NCBI RefSeq assembly: GCF_051842935.1
Contig: NZ_JBPXRR010000001.1
Coordinates: forward strand, 930,001 to 994,000
DNA length: 64,000 bases
Source: Pseudalkalibacillus sp051842935
GTDB lineage: Bacteria; Bacillota; Bacilli; Bacillales; Fictibacillaceae
Direction: 5' to 3'
Position 1 is the stretch's first letter; every line of letters starts with the position of its first letter. Both the position numbers and the translations under genes were made by a program. Shown here piece by piece: positions 26,171 to 33,268 of the stretch. The notes under the pieces were generated by a model, which saw only the letters and a list, made by a program, of their open reading frames with translations, was not told where the DNA came from and searched no databases.

Positions 26171-27094
26171 ATGACGATATATTTGGATGTCATTTGGTTT
26201 CTGAATTTCTGTATCGATTTCATGTTGTTATGGCTTACTTCCATCATCTTAAAAAGAAACACGAAAATGGGAAGATTGATTCTGGGATCATTCTTAGGAT
26301 CTCTTTACGTACTGTTTTTGTTCTTAGACTCCAGTCTCGTTTACCATCCGATTGTGAAATTCATTTATTCTGTCTTTATCATTATGTGTACATTCGGTTT
26401 CAAGCGTTTCCGTTATTTTGTACAAGGCCTATTTATGTTTTATTTTGCGACATTCATAACTGGAGGGGGGATATTAGGAGCACATTATTTTCTTCAATCG
26501 GAAGCACAGGTCATGAACGGCGTTCTAATGACCCAGTCAACCGGTATGGGAGATCCAATCAGTTGGTTATTCGTTCTACTCATGGTTCCTGTCATGATTT
26601 ACTTCACGAAACGTAGAGTCGGGGATATTGAAGTCCGGAAACTGCGGTATGACCAAATTATGAATTTTGAGTTGAAAATAGACTCGACAATCCTGAAAGG
26701 ACAGGGTCTATTGGACAGTGGGAATCAACTCCATGACCCGATAACGAAAACACCTGTCATGATACTAGATCTGACTGTGTTCGAAAATGAGTTGCCAGAC
26801 CCAGTCGTACAACAAGCAAAAAGCATAGACCAGCTTGGAGACATGGACGATGAAGAGAATCCATGGATTGACCGGATGCGCATCATTCCATACCGCGCAG
26901 TAGGTAGTAGCAATCAATTTCTAATGGGGATCAAAGCCGATCAAATGACGATATGGGCAGATGGGGTGAAATATGAGACCAGAAACTTCATCGTAGGTCT
27001 CACCTTCACAAATGTTTCTGGAGAGGGGGAATACCAGGCAATCCTCCATCCGAAAATGCTGTCTCACGCTACGGTCGTCTCATCAGCCTCTTAA
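26171..27094 (+). CDS. spoIIGA: Sporulation sigma-E factor-processing peptidase
   Basis: SpoIIGA is the membrane-embedded aspartic protease that cleaves the pro-sequence of sigma-E in the mother cell after a SpoIIR signal. The 307-residue protein has five membrane spans in its first 160 residues. A cytoplasmic protease domain follows with the catalytic LLDSGNQLHDP (Asp182), close to the B. subtilis position. It is followed after 32 bases by sigE, its substrate. The ATG at 26171 has AAAGGAG upstream. The bpr gene that sits upstream in B. subtilis is absent. Confidence 0.94.
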   Translation: MTIYLDVIWFLNFCIDFMLLWLTSIILKRNTKMGRLILGSFLGSLYVLFLFLDSSLVYHPIVKFIYSVFIIMCTFGFKRFRYFVQGLFMFYFATFITGGGILGAHYFLQSEAQVMNGVLMTQSTGMGDPISWLFVLLMVPVMIYFTKRRVGDIEVRKLRYDQIMNFELKIDSTILKGQGLLDSGNQLHDPITKTPVMILDLTVFENELPDPVVQQAKSIDQLGDMDDEENPWIDRMRIIPYRAVGSSNQFLMGIKADQMTIWADGVKYETRNFIVGLTFTNVSGEGEYQAILHPKMLSHATVVSSAS

Positions 27095-27126
27095 GACTCA
27101 ACCAAATTTTCGAGGGAGGATAAGGA

Positions 27127-27846
27127 ATGGGGAAGCTGAAACTTCGCATTACACTGTTTTGGTATAAGTTGTTGATCAAATTAGGGGTGAAGCAAGAGGA
27201 AATCTACTACATAGGTGGTAACGAGGCCCTGCCTTCGCCCCTTTCGAAAGATGAAGAAGCCTTACTCCTGAAAAAGTTACCGAAAGGAGATAAAGCAGCA
27301 AGAGCAGTCCTCATCGAACGAAACCTCAGGCTTGTCGTCTATATCGCAAGGAAATTCGAGAACACCGGCATCAACATCGAAGACTTGATCAGCATCGGTA
27401 CAATCGGTCTGATTAAAGCGGTCAATACATTCAACCCGGAAAAGAAAATCAAACTTGCCACATATGCCTCCAGGTGTATTGAAAATGAAATCCTCATGTA
27501 TTTAAGAAGGAACAACAAAACGCGTTCTGAAGTTTCCTTCGATGAACCATTGAACGTGGACTGGGACGGGAACGAACTCCTTTTATCCGATGTATTAGGC
27601 ACAGATGAAGATATCATTACACGGGATATTGAAGCGAGTGTCGACCGGAAACTGTTGATTAAGGCCTTATATTCCTTGTCTCCTAGAGAAAAACAAATCA
27701 TGGAGCTCCGCTTTGGTCTTGCGGGTGGTGAAGAAAAGACCCAAAAAGATGTGGCTGATCTTTTGGGCATTTCCCAATCTTATATATCGAGGCTTGAAAA
27801 GCGCATTATCAAGCGTCTTCAAAAAGAATTCAATAAGATGATGTAG
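27127..27846 (+). CDS. sigE: RNA polymerase sporulation sigma factor sigma-E (pro-form)
   Basis: Sigma-E directs early mother-cell transcription. The 239-residue product carries the inhibitory pro-sequence of about 27 residues, KLKLRITLFWYKLLIKLG, with the processing region EIYYIGG at the same position as in B. subtilis. Sigma-70 regions 2 (NLRLVVYIARKF, then DLISIGTIGLIKAV) and 4 (SPREKQIMELRFGL, then QKDVADLLGISQSYISRLEK) are complete. It is co-transcribed with its protease gene spoIIGA. Confidence 0.96.
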   Translation: MGKLKLRITLFWYKLLIKLGVKQEEIYYIGGNEALPSPLSKDEEALLLKKLPKGDKAARAVLIERNLRLVVYIARKFENTGINIEDLISIGTIGLIKAVNTFNPEKKIKLATYASRCIENEILMYLRRNNKTRSEVSFDEPLNVDWDGNELLLSDVLGTDEDIITRDIEASVDRKLLIKALYSLSPREKQIMELRFGLAGGEEKTQKDVADLLGISQSYISRLEKRIIKRLQKEFNKMM

Positions 27847-27876
27847 CAGGACATTCGACACATTTTGAATGCTTGT

Positions 27877-27905
27877 GCATAAATTTCCCTCCTGAGGAGA
27901 TACTT
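27877..27905 (+). promoter_or_regulatory. Candidate sigma-F/sigma-G promoter for sigG
   Basis: GCATA (27877-27881) fits the -35 of both forespore sigmas. GGAGATACTT (27896-27905), 14 bases downstream, matches the sigma-F -10 pattern GGNNANAHTR at all but the last position. GATACTT, 17 bases downstream, is near the sigma-G -10. spoIIIG of B. subtilis is transcribed from such a promoter in the forespore. Confidence 0.55.
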
Positions 27906-27939
27906 ATTTTTACAGTTACTCCCAATTGGAGGGGAAGAT

Positions 27940-28722
27940 ATGACACGAAATAAAGTTGAAATTTGCGGTGTGGATACATCTAAGCTTCCAGTTTTGAAAA
28001 ACACAGAAATGAGAATTTTGTTCAAAGAAATGCAGAGTGGTGATTTATCAGCAAGAGAAAAATTAGTCAATGGTAACTTGAGATTGGTTTTGAGTGTCAT
28101 CCAACGGTTCAATAATCGTGGAGAATATGTCGATGATTTGTTCCAGGTCGGATGCATCGGTCTCATGAAGTCCATTGATAATTTTGATTTAGGACAAAAT
28201 GTTAAATTTTCAACTTATGCCGTCCCGATGATCATTGGAGAAATCAGAAGATACTTAAGGGATAACAATCCGATTCGTGTATCTCGTTCATTGAGGGACA
28301 TTGCGTACAAAGCCCTTCAAGTGCGTGACAAGATCGTCAGTAAGGAATCGCGTGAACCGAACCCGACTGAAATCGCCCGGGAATTAGGCGTCACGAAAGA
28401 AGAAGTCGTTTTTGCACTGGATGCCATCCAAGATCCGGTTTCATTGTTTGAACCGATCTATAATGATGGTGGCGAACCGATCTACGTGATGGATCAGATC
28501 AGTGATGACAAGCAGAAGGACTATCAATGGATTGAAGAGATAGCTCTACGCGAAGCCATGACTCGTCTTAACTCACGTGAAAAGATGATTTTGACGATGC
28601 GTTTCTTCCAAGGAAAAACGCAAATGGAAGTGGCTGATGAAATCGGCATTTCTCAAGCCCAAGTTTCTCGACTCGAGAAAGCAGCCATCAATCAGATGAA
28701 CAAGAGTATACAGAGCAGTTGA
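27940..28722 (+). CDS. sigG: RNA polymerase sporulation sigma factor sigma-G
   Basis: Sigma-G controls late forespore genes such as small acid-soluble proteins and germination proteins. The 260-residue protein equals the B. subtilis length. The N-terminus KVEICGVDTSKLPVLKN is a sigma-G hallmark. Region 2 has NLRLVLSVIQRF and DDLFQVGCIGLMKSIDNFDL, region 3 has RVSRSLRDIAYKA, and region 4 has TQMEVADEIGISQAQVSRLE. No pro-sequence is present, as expected for a factor held by anti-sigma proteins. A strong terminator follows. Confidence 0.97.
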   Translation: MTRNKVEICGVDTSKLPVLKNTEMRILFKEMQSGDLSAREKLVNGNLRLVLSVIQRFNNRGEYVDDLFQVGCIGLMKSIDNFDLGQNVKFSTYAVPMIIGEIRRYLRDNNPIRVSRSLRDIAYKALQVRDKIVSKESREPNPTEIARELGVTKEEVVFALDAIQDPVSLFEPIYNDGGEPIYVMDQISDDKQKDYQWIEEIALREAMTRLNSREKMILTMRFFQGKTQMEVADEIGISQAQVSRLEKAAINQMNKSIQSS

Positions 28723-28737
28723 ATCAAGAATAATTGA

Positions 28738-28790
28738 GCACTGACCCGAAGTGTCCTAACGACACTGAAACCCGGGTCAGTGCTTTTTTT
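28738..28790 (+). terminator. Rho-independent terminator after sigG
   Basis: GCACTGACCCG and the downstream CGGGTCAGTGC form the outer stem, with an internal AGTGTC/GACACT hairpin, followed by seven T. This internal hexamer pair is also found in the 14238 repeat. Confidence 0.9.
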
Positions 28791-28873
28791 GTTCATATAA
28801 AATCAGAGCCTCATATATTTAATAGAGAAGCCTTGTTTAACGTTAGCCAATTATGAAAGGCAGGGAGTAAAAC

Positions 28874-29161
28874 GTGATAAAGATCTCTGAATTCCAAGTA
28901 AAGGATGTTGTCAACGTTTCTAACGGCCGTAAGCTCGGACATATTGCAGACCTTGAAATCAATCTTGGTACTGGTAAAATTGAAGCCATCGTCATTCCCG
29001 GAGCCGGACGGATGATGGGCTTCATGAGGAAGGAAAATGATATCATCATCCCATGGAGAGATATTGTAAAGATCGGAAAAGATGTCATCCTGGTCCGTTT
29101 TGAAGATCACTCGGAAAATCAACTTTCACCACAAGGATTCCATAATTCTACGAAAAGTTAA
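28874..29161 (+). CDS. ylmC: PRC-barrel protein of the YlmC/YmxH family
   Basis: This 95-residue protein consists of a PRC-barrel-like domain: KISEFQVKDVVNVSNGRKLG at the start, then DLEINLGTGKIEAIVIPG and IIIPWRDIVKIGKDVILVRF. The family is widespread in sporulating Firmicutes and has paralogues (YmxH), but its role is not established. The position between sigG and ylmD matches B. subtilis ylmC. The B. subtilis ylmA gene that would precede it is absent. Confidence 0.85.
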   Translation: MIKISEFQVKDVVNVSNGRKLGHIADLEINLGTGKIEAIVIPGAGRMMGFMRKENDIIIPWRDIVKIGKDVILVRFEDHSENQLSPQGFHNSTKS

Positions 29162-29259
29162 AAGCCGAGAAGCAGTTCTCCAACAATTCAACAAGTTGTG
29201 ATAAAATAAGGAAAGCGCAACAAAAAGTCGACATTACTGTTGAGATTTGAGGGTTGAAT

Positions 29260-30081
29260 ATGGTTGAATCATTCCGACAAAAGCATGAGCGATACTTCCA
29301 AATCGAGGGTATTGATTCCCCGAACAAGCAGGTATTCGCCGGATTTTCCACCCGGCATGGCGGATGCAGCCACTCTCCATTTCAATCCTTGAATCTTGGT
29401 CTTCATGTCAACGATGAAACTGACAAAGTGATTGAAAACCGTAAGCGTCTTGCAGAATCGATTGGGACAACACTCGATCAGTGGATTTTTGCAGATCAAG
29501 TCCATGATAAAGAGGTACAAGAAGTGTCCAAAATGGATCGTGGCAAGGGTTCAATTTCCTATAATACGGGAATAATGGGTACTGATGGTTTGTACACGAA
29601 GGATCCGAATACAGTACTTGCTCTTGGTTATGCGGACTGTGTGCCAATCTATTTTATATCGAAAAGTCATTCCATCATCGGGGTGGTCCACGCAGGGTGG
29701 AAAGGCACGGTTTCTGGAATTGCCCAAGAAATGATTTCCAAATGGGAAAAGAATGAGCATGTGCCTGCTTCTGATATCGAAGCTTGGATCGGTCCTTCCA
29801 TACAGCAATGCTGTTATGAAGTGGATGAGCGCGTCATTTCTCATGTGGAAGCCATCTTACCAGAAGGGTCCTCGAAACCTTATACGCAGAAAAGTGAAGG
29901 AAAGTACATGTTGAACCTGCAGATGTTGAATAAGCAATTGCTGCTCCAATCGGGGATACGAGAAGAACATATTCATGTCACCGACCACTGCACGAGCTGT
30001 GGGGTTGAAGATTTCTTTTCACATCGTAAAGAAAATGGAAGCACCGGCAGAATGCTAGCTTTCATCATGATGAAAGAGTAG
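29260..30081 (+). CDS. ylmD: Multicopper polyphenol oxidase/laccase-domain protein (PgeF/YlmD)
   Basis: This is a CNF1/YfiH-fold protein. PgeF of E. coli removes misincorporated L-serine from the peptidoglycan precursor UDP-MurNAc-L-Ser, and other members have purine nucleoside phosphorylase activity. Signatures are GFSTRHGG, ADCVPIYF, VVHAGWKGTVSGI, WIGPSIQQCCYEV and the HVTDHCTSC cluster, giving the His/Cys zinc site. The ATG at 29260 is preferred to TTG 29254 because TGAGGG lies 7 bases upstream. It is the first gene of the ylmD-E-sepF-ylmG-ylmH-divIVA run. Confidence 0.9.
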   Translation: MVESFRQKHERYFQIEGIDSPNKQVFAGFSTRHGGCSHSPFQSLNLGLHVNDETDKVIENRKRLAESIGTTLDQWIFADQVHDKEVQEVSKMDRGKGSISYNTGIMGTDGLYTKDPNTVLALGYADCVPIYFISKSHSIIGVVHAGWKGTVSGIAQEMISKWEKNEHVPASDIEAWIGPSIQQCCYEVDERVISHVEAILPEGSSKPYTQKSEGKYMLNLQMLNKQLLLQSGIREEHIHVTDHCTSCGVEDFFSHRKENGSTGRMLAFIMMKE

Positions 30082-30099
30082 GAGGTGAAACCGGTAATT

Positions 30100-30777
30100 T
30101 TGAATATCCAAGATAACTTGAATCACATACGTCATAGAATTGAAACGGCTTGTCAGAAGACAAGTCGGGATCCTGAAGATGTATCTGTGGTTGCTGTCAC
30201 TAAATACGTGAGCGTCGAGACCACACAAAATGCGGTTGATGCTGGAGTTGTTCATCTTGGGGAAAATCGGGATGAAGGGTTCTTACATAAGCATGGACAA
30301 GTTACCGGCGACATCCGATGGCATTTCATAGGGACACTCCAGTCCCGTAAAGTGAAATCCATCATCGATAAGGTGGATTACATACATTCGCTCGACCGCA
30401 AGTCATTAGCAAAAGAAATCAATAAACGGGCTGATCGTAAAGTGAAGTGCTTCGTTCAAGTCAACGTTTCCGGTGAAGAGTCGAAACATGGAATAGAGCC
30501 TGAGCAGTTGATTGATTTCATTAAACAACTCGAGCCTTATGACTCGATTGAAGTTGTAGGCTTAATGACGATGGCACCGCATATTGAGGACGAGGAGCGA
30601 TTGCGGAACATATTTAAAAAGACTCGCAAACTGCAGACAGATGTACAAGCTCTGAATCTTCCGTTTGCTCCTTGCACAGAGCTGTCCATGGGCATGTCAA
30701 ATGATTATGAGATTGCCGTAGAGGAAGGTGCGACATTCGTACGAATCGGCACTTCTTTAGTCGGTAAAGAAATATAA
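30100..30777 (+). CDS. ylmE: Pyridoxal-phosphate homeostasis protein (YggS/YlmE family)
   Basis: This single-domain TIM-barrel PLP-binding protein buffers free PLP and affects amino acid balance. The PLP lysine is in VVAVTKYVS, and WHFIGTLQSRK, VNVSGEESKHG and LSMGMSNDYEIAVEEGATFVRIG are diagnostic. The start is uncertain. TTG 30100 gives MNIQDNLNHIRHRIETAC, which aligns residue by residue with the B. subtilis start, but lies 14 bases from the strong TAGGAGGTGA. GTG 30085 overlaps that ribosome binding site. It is encoded between ylmD and sepF as usual in Firmicutes. Confidence 0.92.
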   Translation: MNIQDNLNHIRHRIETACQKTSRDPEDVSVVAVTKYVSVETTQNAVDAGVVHLGENRDEGFLHKHGQVTGDIRWHFIGTLQSRKVKSIIDKVDYIHSLDRKSLAKEINKRADRKVKCFVQVNVSGEESKHGIEPEQLIDFIKQLEPYDSIEVVGLMTMAPHIEDEERLRNIFKKTRKLQTDVQALNLPFAPCTELSMGMSNDYEIAVEEGATFVRIGTSLVGKEI

Positions 30778-30811
30778 ATGGTATTGAACATATACTATAA
30801 GGAGGCTCACC

Positions 30812-31246
30812 ATGGGAATCAAATCGAAGTTGAAACATTTTTTTGCATTTGATGACGACATGTACGAAGAAGAAGTATATGAAGTCGATGAAGAAAACGG
30901 CGAAGAATATGAAACGATGAGCCGTTCTCGACGGGATCAGAAGAGCCAGAGTCAGAACATCGTCAGTCTGCAAAGTGTCCAACAACAAGTCAAAGTGGTT
31001 TTGCTAGAGCCGCGTACATATTCTGAGGCACAAGAAATTGCAGATCAATTAAAAAACCGCCGTGCGGTTGTCATGAATCTCCAGAGAATCCCACTCGATC
31101 AAGCGAAGCGAATTGTCGATTTTCTAAGCGGCACCGTGTATGCCATCGGTGGAGATATACAGAAGCTTGGACCGAATACGTTCATGTGCACTCCAGATAA
31201 TGTGGATGTGTCAGGTGCCATCTCAGAAATGGCTGGAGAAGAATAG
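30812..31246 (+). CDS. sepF: Cell division protein SepF
   Basis: SepF polymerises into rings, binds the FtsZ C-terminal tail and tethers Z-ring filaments to the membrane. The 144-residue protein has an amphipathic N-terminal membrane helix (MGIKSKLKHFFAF), an acidic variable linker (about residues 14-55), and the globular domain with KVVLLEPRTYSEAQEIAD, NLQRIPLDQAKRIVDFLSG and GTVYAIGGDIQKLG. It starts 34 bases after ylmE behind AAGGAGG. Confidence 0.95.
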   Translation: MGIKSKLKHFFAFDDDMYEEEVYEVDEENGEEYETMSRSRRDQKSQSQNIVSLQSVQQQVKVVLLEPRTYSEAQEIADQLKNRRAVVMNLQRIPLDQAKRIVDFLSGTVYAIGGDIQKLGPNTFMCTPDNVDVSGAISEMAGEE

Positions 31247-31270
31247 TAGAACAAAAGGGTGGTATAGAGC

Positions 31271-31525
31271 ATGCTATTAGAAATAATCTTGTTTGGAGTC
31301 AGCGCTTACAGATGGCTGATCATCATTTACATTTTCATGTCCTGGGTACCGAATGCCAGAGAATCTTCCTTTGGACAATTTTTAGGATCCATTTGTGAGC
31401 CGTTCTTATCCTGGTTCCGTAAGATCATTCCGCCGCTTGGGATGATTGATCTTTCCCCAATCGTCGCATTGTTTGCACTTTACTTTGTTGAAATCGGAAT
31501 CGTTTCGTTATTCAACATGTTTTAG
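31271..31525 (+). CDS. ylmG: YggT-family membrane protein YlmG
   Basis: This 84-residue protein has two membrane spans (about residues 3-22 and 60-80) and the family motif WVPNARESSFGQFLGSICEPFL followed by FRKIIPPLGMIDLSPIVAL (trimmed here to its key parts). YggT proteins are linked to cell division and, in chloroplasts, to nucleoid organisation. The molecular role is unclear. The gene lies between sepF and ylmH as in other Bacillus. Confidence 0.9.
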   Translation: MLLEIILFGVSAYRWLIIIYIFMSWVPNARESSFGQFLGSICEPFLSWFRKIIPPLGMIDLSPIVALFALYFVEIGIVSLFNMF

Positions 31526-31537
31526 GTTGGATTGAGG

Positions 31538-32317
31538 ATGTCTATTTACGAACATTTCAGACCAGAAGAACAACCATTCATTGATCAAGTCTTGGAATGG
31601 CGGAGGATTGTAACAGACCAATATCGGATGAAAGTGACAGATTTTCTGGATCCAAGAGAACAACAGATTCTAGTTGCTCTGATGGGTAAGAATGATGAGA
31701 TACAATTCGATTTATGGAAGGGGTACCAGGGCATCGAGAGAACTCGAACCTTGTTGTACCCCGTTTATTATGAACCTGAAGCGGATGATTACGAAGTCCA
31801 ATGTCTTGAAGTGGAGTATCCTTCCAAGTTCGTGACGTTGAAGCATTCGGACATCCTCGGTGCCTTGATGAGCCTGGGAATAAAGCGGAAGAAATTCGGG
31901 GATATCCTTATCGCGGACGAAAGATGCCAGATCGTCGTTGCTGGAGAAATTGCTGATTATGTCCGTTTGAATCTGACATCAATAGGGAAGAGCAAGGTGA
32001 AGGTTAGTGAGATTCCAAGCAATCAACTGATCCAGACGGATGACGAATGGGCTGACTCACAGAGCACCGTTTCCTCACTCCGTCTTGATGTCATTCTTGC
32101 GGAGATATTCCGTCTCTCACGTGCGAAAGTCGTACCTTTCATCACGAATAAAAAGGTCAAGTTGAACTGGAAAGTTGTCGAACAACCATCGAGCTTACTT
32201 GAAGCGGGTGACCAGATTTCAGTCCGAGGTTTAGGCCGGGCAAAGCTCATTTCCATAGATGGACAGAGCAAAAAGGGAAAGTGGAAAATCTCTTACGGAA
32301 CAAAAAAATCGAAATGA
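31538..32317 (+). CDS. ylmH: S4-domain RNA-binding protein YlmH
   Basis: The 259-residue protein has an N-terminal YlmH-specific region, a central domain with HSDILGALMSLGIKRKKFGD, and a C-terminal S4 RNA-binding domain with SSLRLDVILAEIFRLSRAKV and LEAGDQISVRGLGRAKL. YlmH has been linked to rescue of stalled large ribosomal subunits alongside RqcH, whose gene lies 20 kb downstream. The start is set at ATG 31538 (MSIYEHFRPEEQ) because it matches the family N-terminus. The TTG at 31532 is the only upstream alternative. Confidence 0.9.
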   Translation: MSIYEHFRPEEQPFIDQVLEWRRIVTDQYRMKVTDFLDPREQQILVALMGKNDEIQFDLWKGYQGIERTRTLLYPVYYEPEADDYEVQCLEVEYPSKFVTLKHSDILGALMSLGIKRKKFGDILIADERCQIVVAGEIADYVRLNLTSIGKSKVKVSEIPSNQLIQTDDEWADSQSTVSSLRLDVILAEIFRLSRAKVVPFITNKKVKLNWKVVEQPSSLLEAGDQISVRGLGRAKLISIDGQSKKGKWKISYGTKKSK

Positions 32318-32383
32318 CAGCAGGAATCAATAGACAATATGTCGAAAAAACAGTTAGTAAGACATCGATACGGGGGTGGCGTC

Positions 32384-32908
32384 ATGCCTTTAACACCATT
32401 GGATATTCATAATAAGGAATTCAATCGAGGATTCCGTGGCTATGATGAAGATGAAGTGAATGAGTTTTTGGATCAGGTCATCAAGGATTATGAGACTGTG
32501 ATCCGCGAAAAGAAAGACTTGCAAGAAAAGCTAGCCAAGATGGAAGAAAAATTGACTTATTTCTCTAACATTGAAGAAACGTTGAACAAGTCCATCGTAG
32601 TTGCGCAGGAAACAGGGGAAGAAGTGAAGCGCAACGCGAACAAAGAAGCGCGTCTTATCATCAAGGAAGCAGAGAAGAACGCTGATCGAATCATTAATGA
32701 ATCACTAGCGAAGTCTCGTAAAGTCATGTTGGATATCGAAGAATTGAAAAAGCAATCATCTGTATATCGTACACGGTTCCGCATGTTGATAGAGGCTCAA
32801 TTGGAAATGCTGAAGAATGAAGATTGGGATCAGCTCATGCCTCCAGAAGATGAGGATGAAGAGTACCAAATTCAAGAGTCCGAAACTGAAAATGCAAACG
32901 TCACTTGA
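32384..32908 (+). CDS. divIVA: Septum and pole organising protein DivIVA
   Basis: DivIVA binds negatively curved membrane at the septum and poles and recruits Min proteins and, in sporulation, chromosome-anchoring factors. The 174-residue protein has the N-terminal lipid-binding domain (MPLTPLDIHNKEFNRGFRGY, exposing Phe and Arg) followed by long coiled coils (about residues 30-155, including NIEETLNKSIVVAQE and EKNADRIINESLAKS) and an acidic tail. ATG 32384 is preferred over 32339 because GGGGGTGG precedes it and the family starts with MPLTP. The stop codon overlaps the ileS promoter. Confidence 0.95.
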   Translation: MPLTPLDIHNKEFNRGFRGYDEDEVNEFLDQVIKDYETVIREKKDLQEKLAKMEEKLTYFSNIEETLNKSIVVAQETGEEVKRNANKEARLIIKEAEKNADRIINESLAKSRKVMLDIEELKKQSSVYRTRFRMLIEAQLEMLKNEDWDQLMPPEDEDEEYQIQESETENANVT

Positions 32909-32934
32909 CGAAGTGAATTTGAATCCGATATACT
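32905..32934 (+). promoter_or_regulatory. Sigma-A promoter for ileS
   Basis: TTGACG (32905-32910, overlapping the divIVA TGA) and TATACT (32929-32934) are separated by 18 bases. Transcription would start near 32941, immediately before the T-box. Confidence 0.75.
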
Positions 32935-32940
32935 TTTAGA

Positions 32941-33212
32941 ACAGTCTAAAACGAAAACTAGGATGGGGACAGTACGTTTCAGAAACTTTCCGAGCGAGTC
33001 GGGAATGGTGGAAGCCTGACAAAGGTTCTGATATCGGAAAATCACCCCGGAGTTCCTGCGCTGAAATATAAAGTAAGCGAGGGCGGGTCATTCACGTTAC
33101 GAATGCTTAAGTGGGTCATGACTTTCGTTAATCTGAGTCATGCACCTATTAGGGTGGTACCGCGAGCAACCTTCTCGTCCCTATTTGGGATGAGAAGGTT
33201 TTTTTGTTCTCG
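32941..33212 (+). promoter_or_regulatory. T-box riboswitch (isoleucine) with terminator upstream of ileS
   Basis: The conserved T-box AGGGTGGTACCGCG is at 33151-33164. It is followed by the terminator stem AACCTTCTCGTCCC / GGGATGAGAAGGTT with a T-run. Stem I begins with the AGTA near 32970. The likely specifier triplet is ATC at 33041-33043, within GGAAAATCACC, which specifies isoleucine and agrees with the downstream gene. Uncharged tRNA-Ile would favour the antiterminator and allow ileS transcription. Confidence 0.92.
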
Positions 33213-33268
33213 ATTACTACCACAAAGCAGCCAAAAAGATAAGAAAATAAGAAAGGCAGGAAAGATGG

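Noticed and set aside
26155..26616. A 153-codon ORF overlapping spoIIGA in another frame
   Set aside because: spoIIGA has the ribosome binding site, family motifs and conserved position. The overlapping frame is accidental.
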